Shown: positions 35,751-44,543 of the stretch, piece after piece
How positions within the stretch are numbered: position 1 is the first letter of the stretch
Layout of the letters: the number at the start of each line of letters is the position of its first letter
From: Scybalosoma faecavium
GTDB taxonomy: Bacteria > Bacillota > Clostridia > Christensenellales > Christensenellaceae
Assembly (NCBI GenBank): GCA_018716135.1
Contig: DVKG01000006.1
Coordinates: forward strand, 206,138-270,137
Length of the DNA stretch: 64,000 nt
Reading direction: 5' to 3'
Notes under the pieces: generated by a model
Seen by the model: the letters and a program-made list of their open reading frames with translations, nothing else
What the model was told of the DNA's origin: nothing
Databases searched by the model: none
Program-made: the position numbers and the translations under genes

Positions 35751-36425
35751 TTGACTGACGTGCAGTTGCTTTTAACTCAATTTTCACTAACACGGCAGGA
35801 GGCCGCAGTCTACATCGCTTTGCTGGGCAAGAGCGGCGTAACGGGATATGAAATCGCCAAAACAGTCGGCATATCTCGTTCTAACGCATATACGGCTCTG
35901 GCCGGTCTCGCAGAGAAGGGCGCTGCTTATTCCTGCGAGGGCAAGGTCACCCGATATTCTCCTGTGCCTGTCGAAGAGTTTTGCGCTAATAAGCTGCGTC
36001 AGCTGCGTAAGGCCGCCAAAACATTGGAAGAAACTCTTCCGAGAGCAGAATCAAGCTCGGCGGAATATTTTACCATAACAGGCGAGCATATTTCCAACAA
36101 GGCGCAGAACATGCTGACCATGGCTCAGGAAAGAGCATATATCTCAGCGCCGTCGGCAGTTATAAGTCAATATAACAGCGAGTTAGCCGATGCTATCTCC
36201 CGCGGGCTTAAAATAGTGGTCATAACCGACCCGCCATACAAGCTCGCAGGCGCAATAGTATGCCTAAGAGATAAAGCTGAAGATTACTTTCGACTGATAA
36301 CAGATTCTAAATATGTACTCACCGGCAACAGCGCCGCATGTGTCTATTCTTCTCATACCGCTATGGTAGACCTTGTAAAAGAAGCATTGACCAATGAAAT
36401 GAAGCTCATAGAGCTTAATAAATAG
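35751..36425 (+). CDS. TrmB-family transcriptional regulator
   Basis: The 224-residue protein starts at a TTG with GGAGG 7 bases upstream; the promoter overlaps the earlier part of the open frame, ruling out the longer version. The N-terminal winged helix (SLTRQEAAVYIALL, GYEIAKTVGISRSNAYTALAGL) is TrmB-like. The C-terminal domain (about 95-224) resembles the phospholipase-D-like TrmB regulatory fold. It is divergent from yqeC and upstream of a PLP decarboxylase gene; it could control either. Confidence 0.82.
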   Translation: MTDVQLLLTQFSLTRQEAAVYIALLGKSGVTGYEIAKTVGISRSNAYTALAGLAEKGAAYSCEGKVTRYSPVPVEEFCANKLRQLRKAAKTLEETLPRAESSSAEYFTITGEHISNKAQNMLTMAQERAYISAPSAVISQYNSELADAISRGLKIVVITDPPYKLAGAIVCLRDKAEDYFRLITDSKYVLTGNSAACVYSSHTAMVDLVKEALTNEMKLIELNK

Positions 36426-36453
36426 ACTATAAATTCTTACGAAAGGAAACCAT

Positions 36454-37704
36454 ATGAAAACTCCCTTTGTCACCAAAGAGCTTATCGACGATATCAAGCT
36501 CAAATACCCAACTCCGTTTCACATCTATGACGAAAAAGGCATCCGAGAAAACGCACGCAGGCTGCTCGACGCTTTCTCTTGGAACAAAGGCTTCAAAGAG
36601 TATTTCGCCGTAAAAGCTACACCCACTCCCGGAATACTCAAGATATTCCAAGAGGAAGGCTGCGGAGTAGACTGCTCCTCATATACCGAGCTGCTCATGT
36701 CCAAAGCCTGCGGTTTCTCCGGCCATGATATAATGTTCTCATCCAACTCCACCCCCAGCGAAGACTACGTTTTGGCGAGCTCTCTCGGAGCTATTATCAA
36801 CCTGGACGATTTTTCGGATATAGACAGTCTCGAAGGCCTTACCGGAATACCGGAGACAATATGCTGCCGATACAATCCCGGCGGTGATTTTAAAATCAAT
36901 AACGATATAATGGATACTCCGGGAGAATCAAAATACGGATTTACACGCTCTCAGCTTACAGAGGGCTTTAAAAAGCTTAAATCACTCGGCGCAAAAAACT
37001 TCGGTCTGCACGCATTCCTCGCGAGCAATACGGTAGCCAACGAATATTACCCCGTTCTCGCACGCATACTCTTTGAAACGGCTGTCGAACTCAAGAACGA
37101 AACAGGCGCAGAAATAAAGTTCATCAATCTCTCCGGCGGCGTCGGCATACCCTATCGCCCGGAGCAGAAAGCAAACGACATTTACGCCATTGCAGAGGGC
37201 GTAAAACAGGCTTACGAAGAAATCATCGTACCTGCCGGAATGGAGGTCGCTATATTCACAGAGCTTGGCAGATTCATGACGGGGCCTTACGGCGCGCTCG
37301 TCGCCACGGCGATTCATGAAAAACAGACCTACCGCAATTATATCGGTCTGGACGCATGCGCCGCTAATCTCATGCGCCCAGCTATGTACGGCGCATATCA
37401 TCATATAACAGTTTTGGGCAAAGAGGACGCTCCTCTGGACCACACCTACGACGTCACCGGCGGCTTGTGCGAAAACAACGACAAATTCGCTATCAACCGC
37501 CGCCTGCCAAAAATAGATATCGGAGATTATATATACATGCACGACACAGGCGCGCACGGCTTCGCTATGGGCTATAACTACAATGGCAAGCTGCGCTCCG
37601 CCGAGCTGCTCCTCAAGGAGGACGGAAGCGTGGAGATGATACGCCGCGCGGAGACTCCTGCCGATTATTTCTCAACATTTGATTTTACCGGGCTTTTCGA
37701 TTGA
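36454..37704 (+). CDS. PLP-dependent decarboxylase, diaminopimelate decarboxylase-like
   Basis: The 416-residue protein is a fold-III decarboxylase. PLP Lys54 lies in FAVKATPTPG, and the glycine loop reads LSGGVGIPY. Canonical LysA motifs are altered: HAFLASN stands where HIGSQ is usual, and GGLCENND where GPVCESGD is usual. It may therefore decarboxylate diaminopimelate or a different amino acid. It is 28 bases after the TrmB-like gene and probably in its operon; no other lysine genes are near. Confidence 0.8.
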   Translation: MKTPFVTKELIDDIKLKYPTPFHIYDEKGIRENARRLLDAFSWNKGFKEYFAVKATPTPGILKIFQEEGCGVDCSSYTELLMSKACGFSGHDIMFSSNSTPSEDYVLASSLGAIINLDDFSDIDSLEGLTGIPETICCRYNPGGDFKINNDIMDTPGESKYGFTRSQLTEGFKKLKSLGAKNFGLHAFLASNTVANEYYPVLARILFETAVELKNETGAEIKFINLSGGVGIPYRPEQKANDIYAIAEGVKQAYEEIIVPAGMEVAIFTELGRFMTGPYGALVATAIHEKQTYRNYIGLDACAANLMRPAMYGAYHHITVLGKEDAPLDHTYDVTGGLCENNDKFAINRRLPKIDIGDYIYMHDTGAHGFAMGYNYNGKLRSAELLLKEDGSVEMIRRAETPADYFSTFDFTGLFD

Positions 37705-37737
37705 GTTTTTTACTCACAACCCCGCGTTTGACTTAGC

Positions 37738-37766
37738 TAATTTCGTATGATATACTAACATCATAG
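37738..37766 (+). promoter_or_regulatory. Promoter of niaR-ridA
   Basis: TTGACT (37738-37743) and TATACT (37761-37766), 17-base spacing; AGGAGG follows before the GTG start. Confidence 0.8.
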
Positions 37767-37790
37767 CATTGTCATTAGGAGGTTACACGT

Positions 37791-38309
37791 GTGAATGCAG
37801 ATGAAAGGCGTAAACAGATTTTAGCTGAGTTGCGCGAGGCTACGAAACCGATATCGGGCAGCGAGCTTGCCGCACGGCATGGCGTCAGCAGACAGGTAAT
37901 AGTAAAAGATTTGGCGTTGCTCCGCGCACAAGAGCCGGAGATTCTCTCAACGAATAAGGGATACCTGCTCAATCAACCTCCGAGAGCAAAGCGGATAATC
38001 ACCACCAGACATACTACCTCTCAGATCCGCGATGAAATGCAGACCGTGGTAGACTGCGGCGGAAAAATACAGAACGTCATGGTCAGCCATCCCATTTACG
38101 GTCAAATCTCCGTAGAGCTGCATATATTCTCCCGCCGAGACGTCGAACGCTTTGTAAAAGAGGTGAACAGCGGTCAGGCACGCCCGCTGAAGGAGCTTTC
38201 TTCTTCCGGAGTGCATTCACATCTCATCGAAGCAGACGACGAAAGCATTCTCGATGAAATCGAAGATCTTTTGAATAAGAAAGGGTATTTAGTAAAACAG
38301 CATGACTAA
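37791..38309 (+). CDS. niaR: NiaR-like (YrxA) niacin-responsive repressor
   Basis: The 172-residue protein starts at GTG and has an N-terminal winged helix (ISGSELAARHGVSRQVIVKDL) and a C-terminal 3H domain (about 75-170) with conserved His residues (MVSHPIYGQ, GVHSHLIEAD). NiaR represses NAD synthesis and niacin uptake genes when nicotinic acid is plentiful. No target gene is adjacent; the next gene, ridA, overlaps it by 8 bases. Confidence 0.9.
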   Translation: MNADERRKQILAELREATKPISGSELAARHGVSRQVIVKDLALLRAQEPEILSTNKGYLLNQPPRAKRIITTRHTTSQIRDEMQTVVDCGGKIQNVMVSHPIYGQISVELHIFSRRDVERFVKEVNSGQARPLKELSSSGVHSHLIEADDESILDEIEDLLNKKGYLVKQHD

Positions 38310-38682
38310 ACAACTGATAAGCACGGAAAAAGCGCCGGCCGCGATCGGCCCTTACAATCAAGCCGTTAAGATAGACGGCTTCATATTTGTCTCAGGTCAA
38401 CTGCCCATAGACATGACCACAGGTGAATTAGTCAAAGACGACATAAAAGCGGCGGCCAGAGCATCTCTGACCAACGTACAGACTATCCTGAAGGAAGCGG
38501 GGGCATCTCTCAGAGATGTTGTCCGTGTCGGTGTTTTCATAAAAAACATGGCGGATTTTACAGACGTAAATGAAGTTTACTCTGAATTTTTCGACAAAGA
38601 CTGTCCCGCACGCTCCTGTGTGCAGGCCGTTTTACCCAAAGACGCTCTGATAGAGATAGAGGCAATAGCATACGTCAAATAA
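38302..38682 (+). CDS. ridA: RidA family enamine/imine deaminase
   Basis: The 126-residue protein is of normal length for RidA. Motifs GPYNQAVKIDGFIFVSGQLP and the substrate-binding Arg in PARSCVQAVLP are present. RidA hydrolyses reactive 2-aminoacrylate and related imines made by PLP enzymes. It overlaps niaR and is followed by a terminator. Confidence 0.95.
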   Translation: MTKQLISTEKAPAAIGPYNQAVKIDGFIFVSGQLPIDMTTGELVKDDIKAAARASLTNVQTILKEAGASLRDVVRVGVFIKNMADFTDVNEVYSEFFDKDCPARSCVQAVLPKDALIEIEAIAYVK

Positions 38683-38686
38683 AGAA

Positions 38687-38712
38687 GCGAGGGAAAGCCT
38701 CGCTTTTTTTAT
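38687..38712 (+). terminator. Terminator after ridA
   Basis: GCGAGG/CCTCGC stem with 5-base loop, then a long T-run. Confidence 0.85.
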
Positions 38713-38755
38713 TTTTTGGATTTTTCTTTCATGCAGCTTTTTTAGAAATTTTTCC

Positions 38756-38784
38756 GTGACATAATACCGGATTTGTTTTATAAT
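38756..38784 (+). promoter_or_regulatory. Promoter of host trkH
   Basis: GTGACA (38756-38761) and TATAAT (38779-38784), 17-base spacing. Confidence 0.65.
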
Positions 38785-38822
38785 AACATTGTTGATTTTT
38801 TAGCAAACAAGAGGAGTGATAT

Positions 38823-40148
38823 ATGCTAAGGCTGCGTCCCGTACAAACACTGGCATTAGGTTTTGCATTTATAATACTTATCGGCGCTGTTTTGCTCATG
38901 CTGCCCATCTCCAACAACAACGAGCCGCTGAGCTTCCTCAACAGCCTTTTTACCGCCGCCTCTGCAACTTGCGTGACAGGTTTGGCCGTTGCAGATACAT
39001 ACACGCAGTTCAGCCTTTTCGGTCAAATTGTGATACTGGCGCTTATTCAGATAGGCGGTCTCGGTTTCATGGCTGTAGCCATAGCCATCTCTCTCGCCGC
39101 TCACAAAAAAATCGGTCTTAAACAACGCGGTCTTCTGATGGAAGCTATGAACTCTCCCGAATTGGGAGGCGTAGTGCGAATAATGGTACGCTCGCTAAAA
39201 TATACGTTTATATTTGAGCTGGCAGGAGCCGTTCTATTGTCAATACGTTTTATTCCCATGTTCGGATTTTGGCAAGGCGCATGGTTCGGCATATTTCATT
39301 CAGTATCCGCCTTCTGCAACGCAGGCTTCGACCTCATGGGGATTATAACCCCCTCTGCCTCGCTGACTATATTCGCCGACGATCCGCTCGTTCTCATTAC
39401 GATCATGTGCCTCATAACAATAGGCGGCATAGGCTTTCTCGTCTGGAACGACATCGCGGAGCATAAACTCAAGATTTCACGCTACAGACTTCATGCAAAA
39501 ATAGCGCTTTCTGTATCGCTTGTTCTCATAATCGCAGGAGCAGCGTTCTATCTGGTATTTGAAAACAACGGTGCATTTTCCGGAATGACCGCCGGAGAAA
39601 AGATCCTGCAAGCCTTTTTCTGCTCTGTTACGTCTCGAACGGCAGGATTCGCGACTCTTGACTACAGCAGCATGACACAAAACGGCACCCTTCTCACTTC
39701 ATTGCTTATGTTCATAGGCGCCAGCCCCGGATCTACCGGCGGCGGCATAAAATCCACGACATTTTTGGTAATAATACTTACTTTAATCTCATACATAAGA
39801 GGCCGGGAAGATTTAAACATATTCGACAGACGTCTCGAACACTCCGTGCTTCAAAAGACTTTCAGCACAGTCACATTATATTTGACTTGTACTATAGTCG
39901 CAATGTTTATAATCATGGCTGCTCAAAATTTGAGCTTTGTCGACACAGCTTTTGAAAGCATCTCTGCCATGAGCACAGTCGGACTTTCGCGCGGCGTGAC
40001 TTCACAGCTGGTGCCTGTCAGTCGAATTGTAGACATTCTTTTGATGTACATAGGCAGAGTCGGCAGCCTTTCTGTTGCTCTCGCGCTTTCAGGACATAGC
40101 CGCACCGCTCCGGTAAAAAAACCCGAAGAAAAAATCTCGATAGGATAA
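38823..40148 (+). CDS. trkH: TrkH/KtrB potassium channel subunit (chromosomal copy)
   Basis: The 441-residue membrane protein has four M1-P-M2 repeats. Selectivity-filter segments are visible (ATCVTGLA, FCNAGFD, SRTAGFA, MSTVGLS). It imports K+ or Na+ with the RCK subunit TrkA encoded 21 bases downstream. A second, AT-richer copy lies at 61904 within the sigK-associated element. GC content and codon use here match the surrounding genes. Confidence 0.94.
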   Translation: MLRLRPVQTLALGFAFIILIGAVLLMLPISNNNEPLSFLNSLFTAASATCVTGLAVADTYTQFSLFGQIVILALIQIGGLGFMAVAIAISLAAHKKIGLKQRGLLMEAMNSPELGGVVRIMVRSLKYTFIFELAGAVLLSIRFIPMFGFWQGAWFGIFHSVSAFCNAGFDLMGIITPSASLTIFADDPLVLITIMCLITIGGIGFLVWNDIAEHKLKISRYRLHAKIALSVSLVLIIAGAAFYLVFENNGAFSGMTAGEKILQAFFCSVTSRTAGFATLDYSSMTQNGTLLTSLLMFIGASPGSTGGGIKSTTFLVIILTLISYIRGREDLNIFDRRLEHSVLQKTFSTVTLYLTCTIVAMFIIMAAQNLSFVDTAFESISAMSTVGLSRGVTSQLVPVSRIVDILLMYIGRVGSLSVALALSGHSRTAPVKKPEEKISIG

Positions 40149-40169
40149 AAAAGGAGGGCTCAACCACAG

Positions 40170-40841
40170 ATGAAATCCATGTTGGTCATTGGCTTGGGCA
40201 GATTCGGCAAGCATCTTGCTAAAGAATTGACTAAGCTTGGCAACGACGTCATGGTCGTAGATATTAAAGAAGAACCGGTAAAAGATCTCATTTCGATAGT
40301 CACCGCCGCTCAGATAGGCGACTGCATGGATGAAGCCGTTCTGAAATCTCTTGGTATAAACAACTTCGACGTCTGCTTTGTATGTATTTCGAATAACTTT
40401 CAGGCTTCTCTGGAAATAACTTCTCTGCTAAAAGAAATGGGCGCCGCGAAAGTAGTCTCCAGAGCAGGCAGGGATATCCAGGCTAAATTCCTCCTGCGCA
40501 ACGGCGCAGATGATGTAATATACCCCGAGAGAGATATGGCTCAGCGCGCAGCGGTCAAATACAGCGCGTACAACGCATTCGACTATATCGAGCTGACCCC
40601 GGAATACGCAATATTCGAAATCGAAACTCCCAAAGCATGGGTCGGGCACAAAATAGGCGATGTAAACGTGCGCTCTAAATACAACGTAAACATTATAGGC
40701 TATAAATCAGCCGACAAAATCACACCTATGACCTCCGCAGATCACGTATTCAGCGAGGGACAGCATTTAATAATAGCGGCCAATAAAAAGGACGCAAAAC
40801 TGCTCTTTGAAAAGGGCAAAGCAAATAAATTCATCAGGTAG
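40170..40841 (+). CDS. trkA: TrkA/KtrA RCK subunit (chromosomal copy)
   Basis: The 223-residue protein has an RCK_N Rossmann domain (GLGRFGKHLAKELTKLG, VVDIKEE) and a C-terminal RCK_C domain (about 140-223). It gates TrkH in response to nucleotides, and RCK_C domains in Firmicutes often bind c-di-AMP, made by the CdaA encoded at 6.7 kb. Confidence 0.94.
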   Translation: MKSMLVIGLGRFGKHLAKELTKLGNDVMVVDIKEEPVKDLISIVTAAQIGDCMDEAVLKSLGINNFDVCFVCISNNFQASLEITSLLKEMGAAKVVSRAGRDIQAKFLLRNGADDVIYPERDMAQRAAVKYSAYNAFDYIELTPEYAIFEIETPKAWVGHKIGDVNVRSKYNVNIIGYKSADKITPMTSADHVFSEGQHLIIAANKKDAKLLFEKGKANKFIR

Positions 40842-40849
40842 GACAACTA

Positions 40850-41338
40850 ATGGCAAACAACAAACAAAAGACGGTAATAATCAACACGGCACAGAACAAA
40901 AAGACCATAAAAATGCTCAAAATGGGCGGCATAATTTTCGGCGCGCTTATCGTAATTATATGCTTTTGTTATTTTCTGCTCGGCAACGTCAGAATATCTT
41001 TCGCCGAGACAAAATTCAGCATGACAGGTCTTTTCGTCAGCGAAACATGGAACTACGAGGACGTATACGAAGCATATCTCACAGACGACTTCGACACCGG
41101 CATGATGAGCTTCGGAACGGACACCAAAGACACCATAAACGGCATATACAACAACAACGAGCTTGGCGAATATACCATCGCAGCGTACCGCGATATTAAC
41201 ACATACATAGTAATGCGCAACATAGACGGCTCGCGTATCGCGTTCAATCTCAAAACTCTCGATTTGACAAACGAAGCCTGGGACGAAATGCAGAAGCACC
41301 TGACACAAGAGCAAATCGGCAAGCGCGACGAGGGATGA
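40850..41338 (+). CDS. Small membrane protein downstream of trkA
   Basis: The 162-residue protein has a Lys-rich N-terminus, one membrane segment (about 24-45) and an external or cytoplasmic beta-rich domain. The pattern WNYEDVYEAYLTDDFDTG with a single C-terminal helix recalls bacterial PH domains, but this is weak. It lies 8 bases after trkA and before a terminator, so it belongs to the potassium-uptake operon. Confidence 0.7.
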   Translation: MANNKQKTVIINTAQNKKTIKMLKMGGIIFGALIVIICFCYFLLGNVRISFAETKFSMTGLFVSETWNYEDVYEAYLTDDFDTGMMSFGTDTKDTINGIYNNNELGEYTIAAYRDINTYIVMRNIDGSRIAFNLKTLDLTNEAWDEMQKHLTQEQIGKRDEG

Positions 41339-41400
41339 CGAACAAAGACCGGATTATCGAATGAACGAGTCCGTTAAAAAACGGACACTGGAAAAAGAAC

Positions 41401-41444
41401 CCTCCTATGGCAGATTTAAAGAAAGCGCCATAGGAGGTTTTTTT
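41401..41444 (+). terminator. Terminator of the trkHA operon
   Basis: A perfect 11-bp stem CCTCCTATGGC/GCCATAGGAGG is followed by seven T. Confidence 0.9.
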
Positions 41445-41562
41445 ATGCCAAGAAGTTATCTTCATCTTCATCTCATACTCGTATTAAAAAATATGATATA
41501 AAGATAATAGAATTAAAAAAGCAAAGAGAGAAAAATAAAAAAGATATGCTAAAAATTTGATT

Positions 41563-42231
41563 TTATTCTATATCCAGCCCTGCTTTAATACCCAGACCGT
41601 TCCGAATGCTCACCACCTCACGCTGCTCCTCATGCGTCAGCTCCCTGGGCGGCACGGGAAGCGACGCTCCTATTGCCATTATTTTAGCATAGTGCTCCAG
41701 CGACTCCATCCTAAACCACGCCATCTCCGCTGTATCCGCCCACGTCACCGCGCCGTGGTTCGCCAGCAGCACGGCATTATGCGTATTGACAAAAGGCTCT
41801 ATCGAGCGCGCCACGCCCTCGCTCCCCGGAGCCGAATACGCGGCCACGGGAACATCTCCTATATTGACCATAAATTCAGGATAGCTGCGCGACATTATTG
41901 GCATGTTCGCTATTGCAAATGCTGTCGCATACGGCGGATGAGCATGAACCACGCTGCCGACGACATTATTGAGCATATAGACGCGCATATGAAGCTTAAC
42001 CTCTGACGACGGTTTTAGAGTTCCTTCCAACCGCTCTCCGAAAAGCGTCATTTTAACCAGCATATCCTCTCTGAGGCCGCCCTTTGAAACTAAGGTCGGC
42101 GTCGTCCAGAACTCATTCTCACCTGTACGAACGCTGATATTTCCGTCATTTGCCGCGACAAAGCCTCTGTCGTACATCATCTGACCTATATCTATAATTC
42201 TGCGTCTGGCCTCGCTGTCGCTTACAAACAT
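41563..42231 (-). CDS. Class II aldolase (FucA/AraD type), DHAP-shunt candidate
   Basis: The 222-residue enzyme has class II aldolase zinc ligands in VVHAHPPYATAF and the N-terminal segment GFVAANDGNISVR. Its start is one base after mtnA on the same strand. An MtnA-type isomerase plus such an aldolase forms the known DHAP shunt, which turns 5-deoxyribose or methylthioribose phosphates into DHAP and an aldehyde. MtnB-type dehydratases share this fold and are the main alternative. Confidence 0.83.
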   Translation of the reverse strand: MFVSDSEARRRIIDIGQMMYDRGFVAANDGNISVRTGENEFWTTPTLVSKGGLREDMLVKMTLFGERLEGTLKPSSEVKLHMRVYMLNNVVGSVVHAHPPYATAFAIANMPIMSRSYPEFMVNIGDVPVAAYSAPGSEGVARSIEPFVNTHNAVLLANHGAVTWADTAEMAWFRMESLEHYAKIMAIGASLPVPPRELTHEEQREVVSIRNGLGIKAGLDIE

Positions 42232-42232
42232 C

Positions 42233-43273
42233 TCAGTCCGCCTCCTTCATCATTTCGCGCAGGCTGTCTTTATACGGCGCGTTTATTATCCCGCGTTCTG
42301 TTATTATAGCGGACACCAGTTCAGCCGGAGTTACGTCAAACGCGGGATTGTAGACCTTAACGCCTTCGGGCGCCATCTTCTTCTCATACCACATATCCGT
42401 CACTTCCTCCGCTCTGCGCTGCTCTATAACTATCTCTTCGCCGGAGGATATAGACATGTCCACCGTAGACGTAGGCGCAAGCACATAGAACGGAATGCCG
42501 AAATGCTTCGCCATTATCGCCACTCCCATAGTCCCTACTTTGTTGCAGCAATCTCCGTTCGCCGCTATTCTGTCTGCTCCGACGAGCACAGCATCCACCC
42601 AGCCCTTGCTCATCACACTCGCCGCCATATTGTCGCATATAACCGTAGTATCTATTGCATCTGCGCAGAGTTCAAACGCAGAGAGCCGCGCCCCCTGGAG
42701 CAGCGGTCTCGTCTCATCAGTAAAAACTCTGAAGTTCATGCCCCGCTCTTTTCCTATATGCAGCGGCGCGAGCGCCGTTCCATACCGCACAGTCGCCAAC
42801 TGACCTGCGTTGCAGTGCGTCAATATTCCACAGCCGTCTTTTAAAAGAGTCAGCGCATACTCGCCTATGGCTCTGCTCGCGTCTATCTCTGCCTGATATA
42901 TTCCGTCTGCCTTTATCTTGAGCTTTGCTGCCAATTCGCTCTTTGGCAAGGTTTTATTCTCCTTCACCACGGAGCGCATCTGCTCCACAGCCCACGATAA
43001 GTTCACCGCAGTCGGTCTCGCGGCTATCAGCGCATCCGCCGCCTCGTCGAAATTCTCACAGTCTATAGCCGCAAGATACGCACCGTAAGCGGCGGCCACG
43101 CCTATCGCAGGAGCGCCGCGCACTTTCAAATGATATATCGCATCTATTATATCGGCCTGCTCCCGCAGCTCCAGCATTTCCAGCTCACCCGGCAGCTTCG
43201 TCTGATCTATTATAACTATCGCCTGTTTTTTATCGTCAAATCTCACAGTATCTAAATTTGAAATATTCTGCAT
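42233..43273 (-). CDS. mtnA: Methylthioribose-1-phosphate isomerase (MtnA-like)
   Basis: The 346-residue isomerase has the conserved segments VRGAPAIGVAAAYG, the catalytic Cys region THCNAGQLAT and Asp region GADRIAANGD. GGGAG precedes the ATG at 43273; the open frame extends 27 codons further upstream. It can isomerise methylthioribose-1-phosphate or 5-deoxyribose-1-phosphate. No kinase or phosphorylase of the pathway is in the window. Confidence 0.92.
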   Translation of the reverse strand: MQNISNLDTVRFDDKKQAIVIIDQTKLPGELEMLELREQADIIDAIYHLKVRGAPAIGVAAAYGAYLAAIDCENFDEAADALIAARPTAVNLSWAVEQMRSVVKENKTLPKSELAAKLKIKADGIYQAEIDASRAIGEYALTLLKDGCGILTHCNAGQLATVRYGTALAPLHIGKERGMNFRVFTDETRPLLQGARLSAFELCADAIDTTVICDNMAASVMSKGWVDAVLVGADRIAANGDCCNKVGTMGVAIMAKHFGIPFYVLAPTSTVDMSISSGEEIVIEQRRAEEVTDMWYEKKMAPEGVKVYNPAFDVTPAELVSAIITERGIINAPYKDSLREMMKEAD

Positions 43274-43416
43274 AATCTTCTCCCTTATTGCAGCCTGCAT
43301 TATATATAATTTTAACACAACACACTGAGCTTTGGTATGTATTTTCTTTCCCAATGCTCTTAAAGTTGTGTTTTATGCTATAATGGTTCAAGAAAACGAA
43401 CTAAAGGAGATATTTA

Positions 43417-43803
43417 ATGGACGACTGCCTGAAAAGCAGACTCGCTCTCGTACAGGAGCTGAACGAATGCCGCGGACTCATCAACGCCATGGGCAGCGAG
43501 ACCAGACAGCTCATTGTAACTGCGTTGCTGGAAAGCGATAACGCAGGTCTGCGCGTGGGCGAGATAACAGCAAAAACACATCTTTCGCGTCCTGCTGTTT
43601 CTCATCATCTAAAAATTCTGCGTGATGCAAAAATAATAACTCTGCGCCGATGCGGCACTATGAATTTTTACTACATGGACACCAGCCTATCGGAATGGAC
43701 TAAGCTGCGCGACCTGATTACTCATATCTGCCAAGCAATAGAACAAGCTCAGAAAAACGGATATTTACAAGAAGAAAAAGAAGATTGGAATGGAGGATAC
43801 TGA
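43417..43803 (+). CDS. ArsR-type winged-helix regulator
   Basis: The 128-residue protein has an ArsR-like DNA-binding domain (AKTHLSRPAVSHHLKILRDAKII). The CxC metal site typical of ArsR or CadC is not visible; one Cys in ELNECRGLI and one in LRRCGTMN are present. It is followed within 2 bases by a nitroreductase gene, a likely regulatory partner. Confidence 0.88.
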   Translation: MDDCLKSRLALVQELNECRGLINAMGSETRQLIVTALLESDNAGLRVGEITAKTHLSRPAVSHHLKILRDAKIITLRRCGTMNFYYMDTSLSEWTKLRDLITHICQAIEQAQKNGYLQEEKEDWNGGY

Positions 43804-43804
43804 T

Positions 43805-44470
43805 TTGGATATAATGCAGGCTATGAAAAATCGTCACTCAGTCAGAAGCTACACAGACAAAAAAATAGACCCGCAGGCTCTGGACGAGCTTCAGGCTTTG
43901 ACCGCTCAATGCAACAAAGAAAGCGGACTTAACATACAGCTCATCACAGATGAACCGGAAGCTTTCAGCGGAATGATGGCGCATTACGGCAAATTCAGCG
44001 GAGTAAAAAATTATATAGCTCTCGTCGGGCGCAAATCTCCCGATTTACAGGAAAAAGCAGGCTATTACGGCGAAAAGCTCGTGCTCCGCGCTCAGCAGCT
44101 CGGTCTTAACACATGCTGGGTTGCAATGACCTACAGCAAAGGCAAAAGCAAGCACAAGATAAATAAAGGTGAAAAACTCGTCTGCGTTATCTCCCTGGGC
44201 TACGGCTCTACACAGGGCGAAGGTCATGCCAAAACGAAAACGGTGGAACAGGTCTCGAGCGTCAAAGGCGACATGCCGGATTGGTTTCTGAAAGGCGTAG
44301 AATGCGCCCTTCTCGCTCCCACGGCGATGCACCAGCAGAAATTTGAATTTATTCTGACTCCGGAAGGCAAGGTGTCCGCCAGAGCCACAGGAGGCTTTTA
44401 CTCTAAAATAGATCTCGGAATTGTAAAGTACCATTTTGAAATAGGAGCAGGCAATTTTTCCTGGGCATAA
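43805..44470 (+). CDS. Nitroreductase-family flavoprotein
   Basis: The 221-residue protein has the nitroreductase FMN-binding signature RHSVRSYTDKKID at its N-terminus. The start is probably TTG at 43805, right after the ArsR stop, with GGAGG 8 bases upstream; an in-frame ATG two codons later would lack one. Such enzymes reduce nitro, quinone or flavin substrates. A second family member is at 56762. Confidence 0.85.
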   Translation: MDIMQAMKNRHSVRSYTDKKIDPQALDELQALTAQCNKESGLNIQLITDEPEAFSGMMAHYGKFSGVKNYIALVGRKSPDLQEKAGYYGEKLVLRAQQLGLNTCWVAMTYSKGKSKHKINKGEKLVCVISLGYGSTQGEGHAKTKTVEQVSSVKGDMPDWFLKGVECALLAPTAMHQQKFEFILTPEGKVSARATGGFYSKIDLGIVKYHFEIGAGNFSWA

Positions 44471-44504
44471 TAAGCATATATGACAGACTTCATAGACAGA
44501 AAAG

Positions 44505-44540
44505 CTCCCGACCGCTTCTCATGCGTTCGGGAGTTTCTGT
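44505..44540. terminator. Bidirectional terminator
   Basis: CTCCCGA/TCGGGAG stem between convergent genes, T-rich on both sides. Confidence 0.75.
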
Positions 44541-44543
44541 TTC

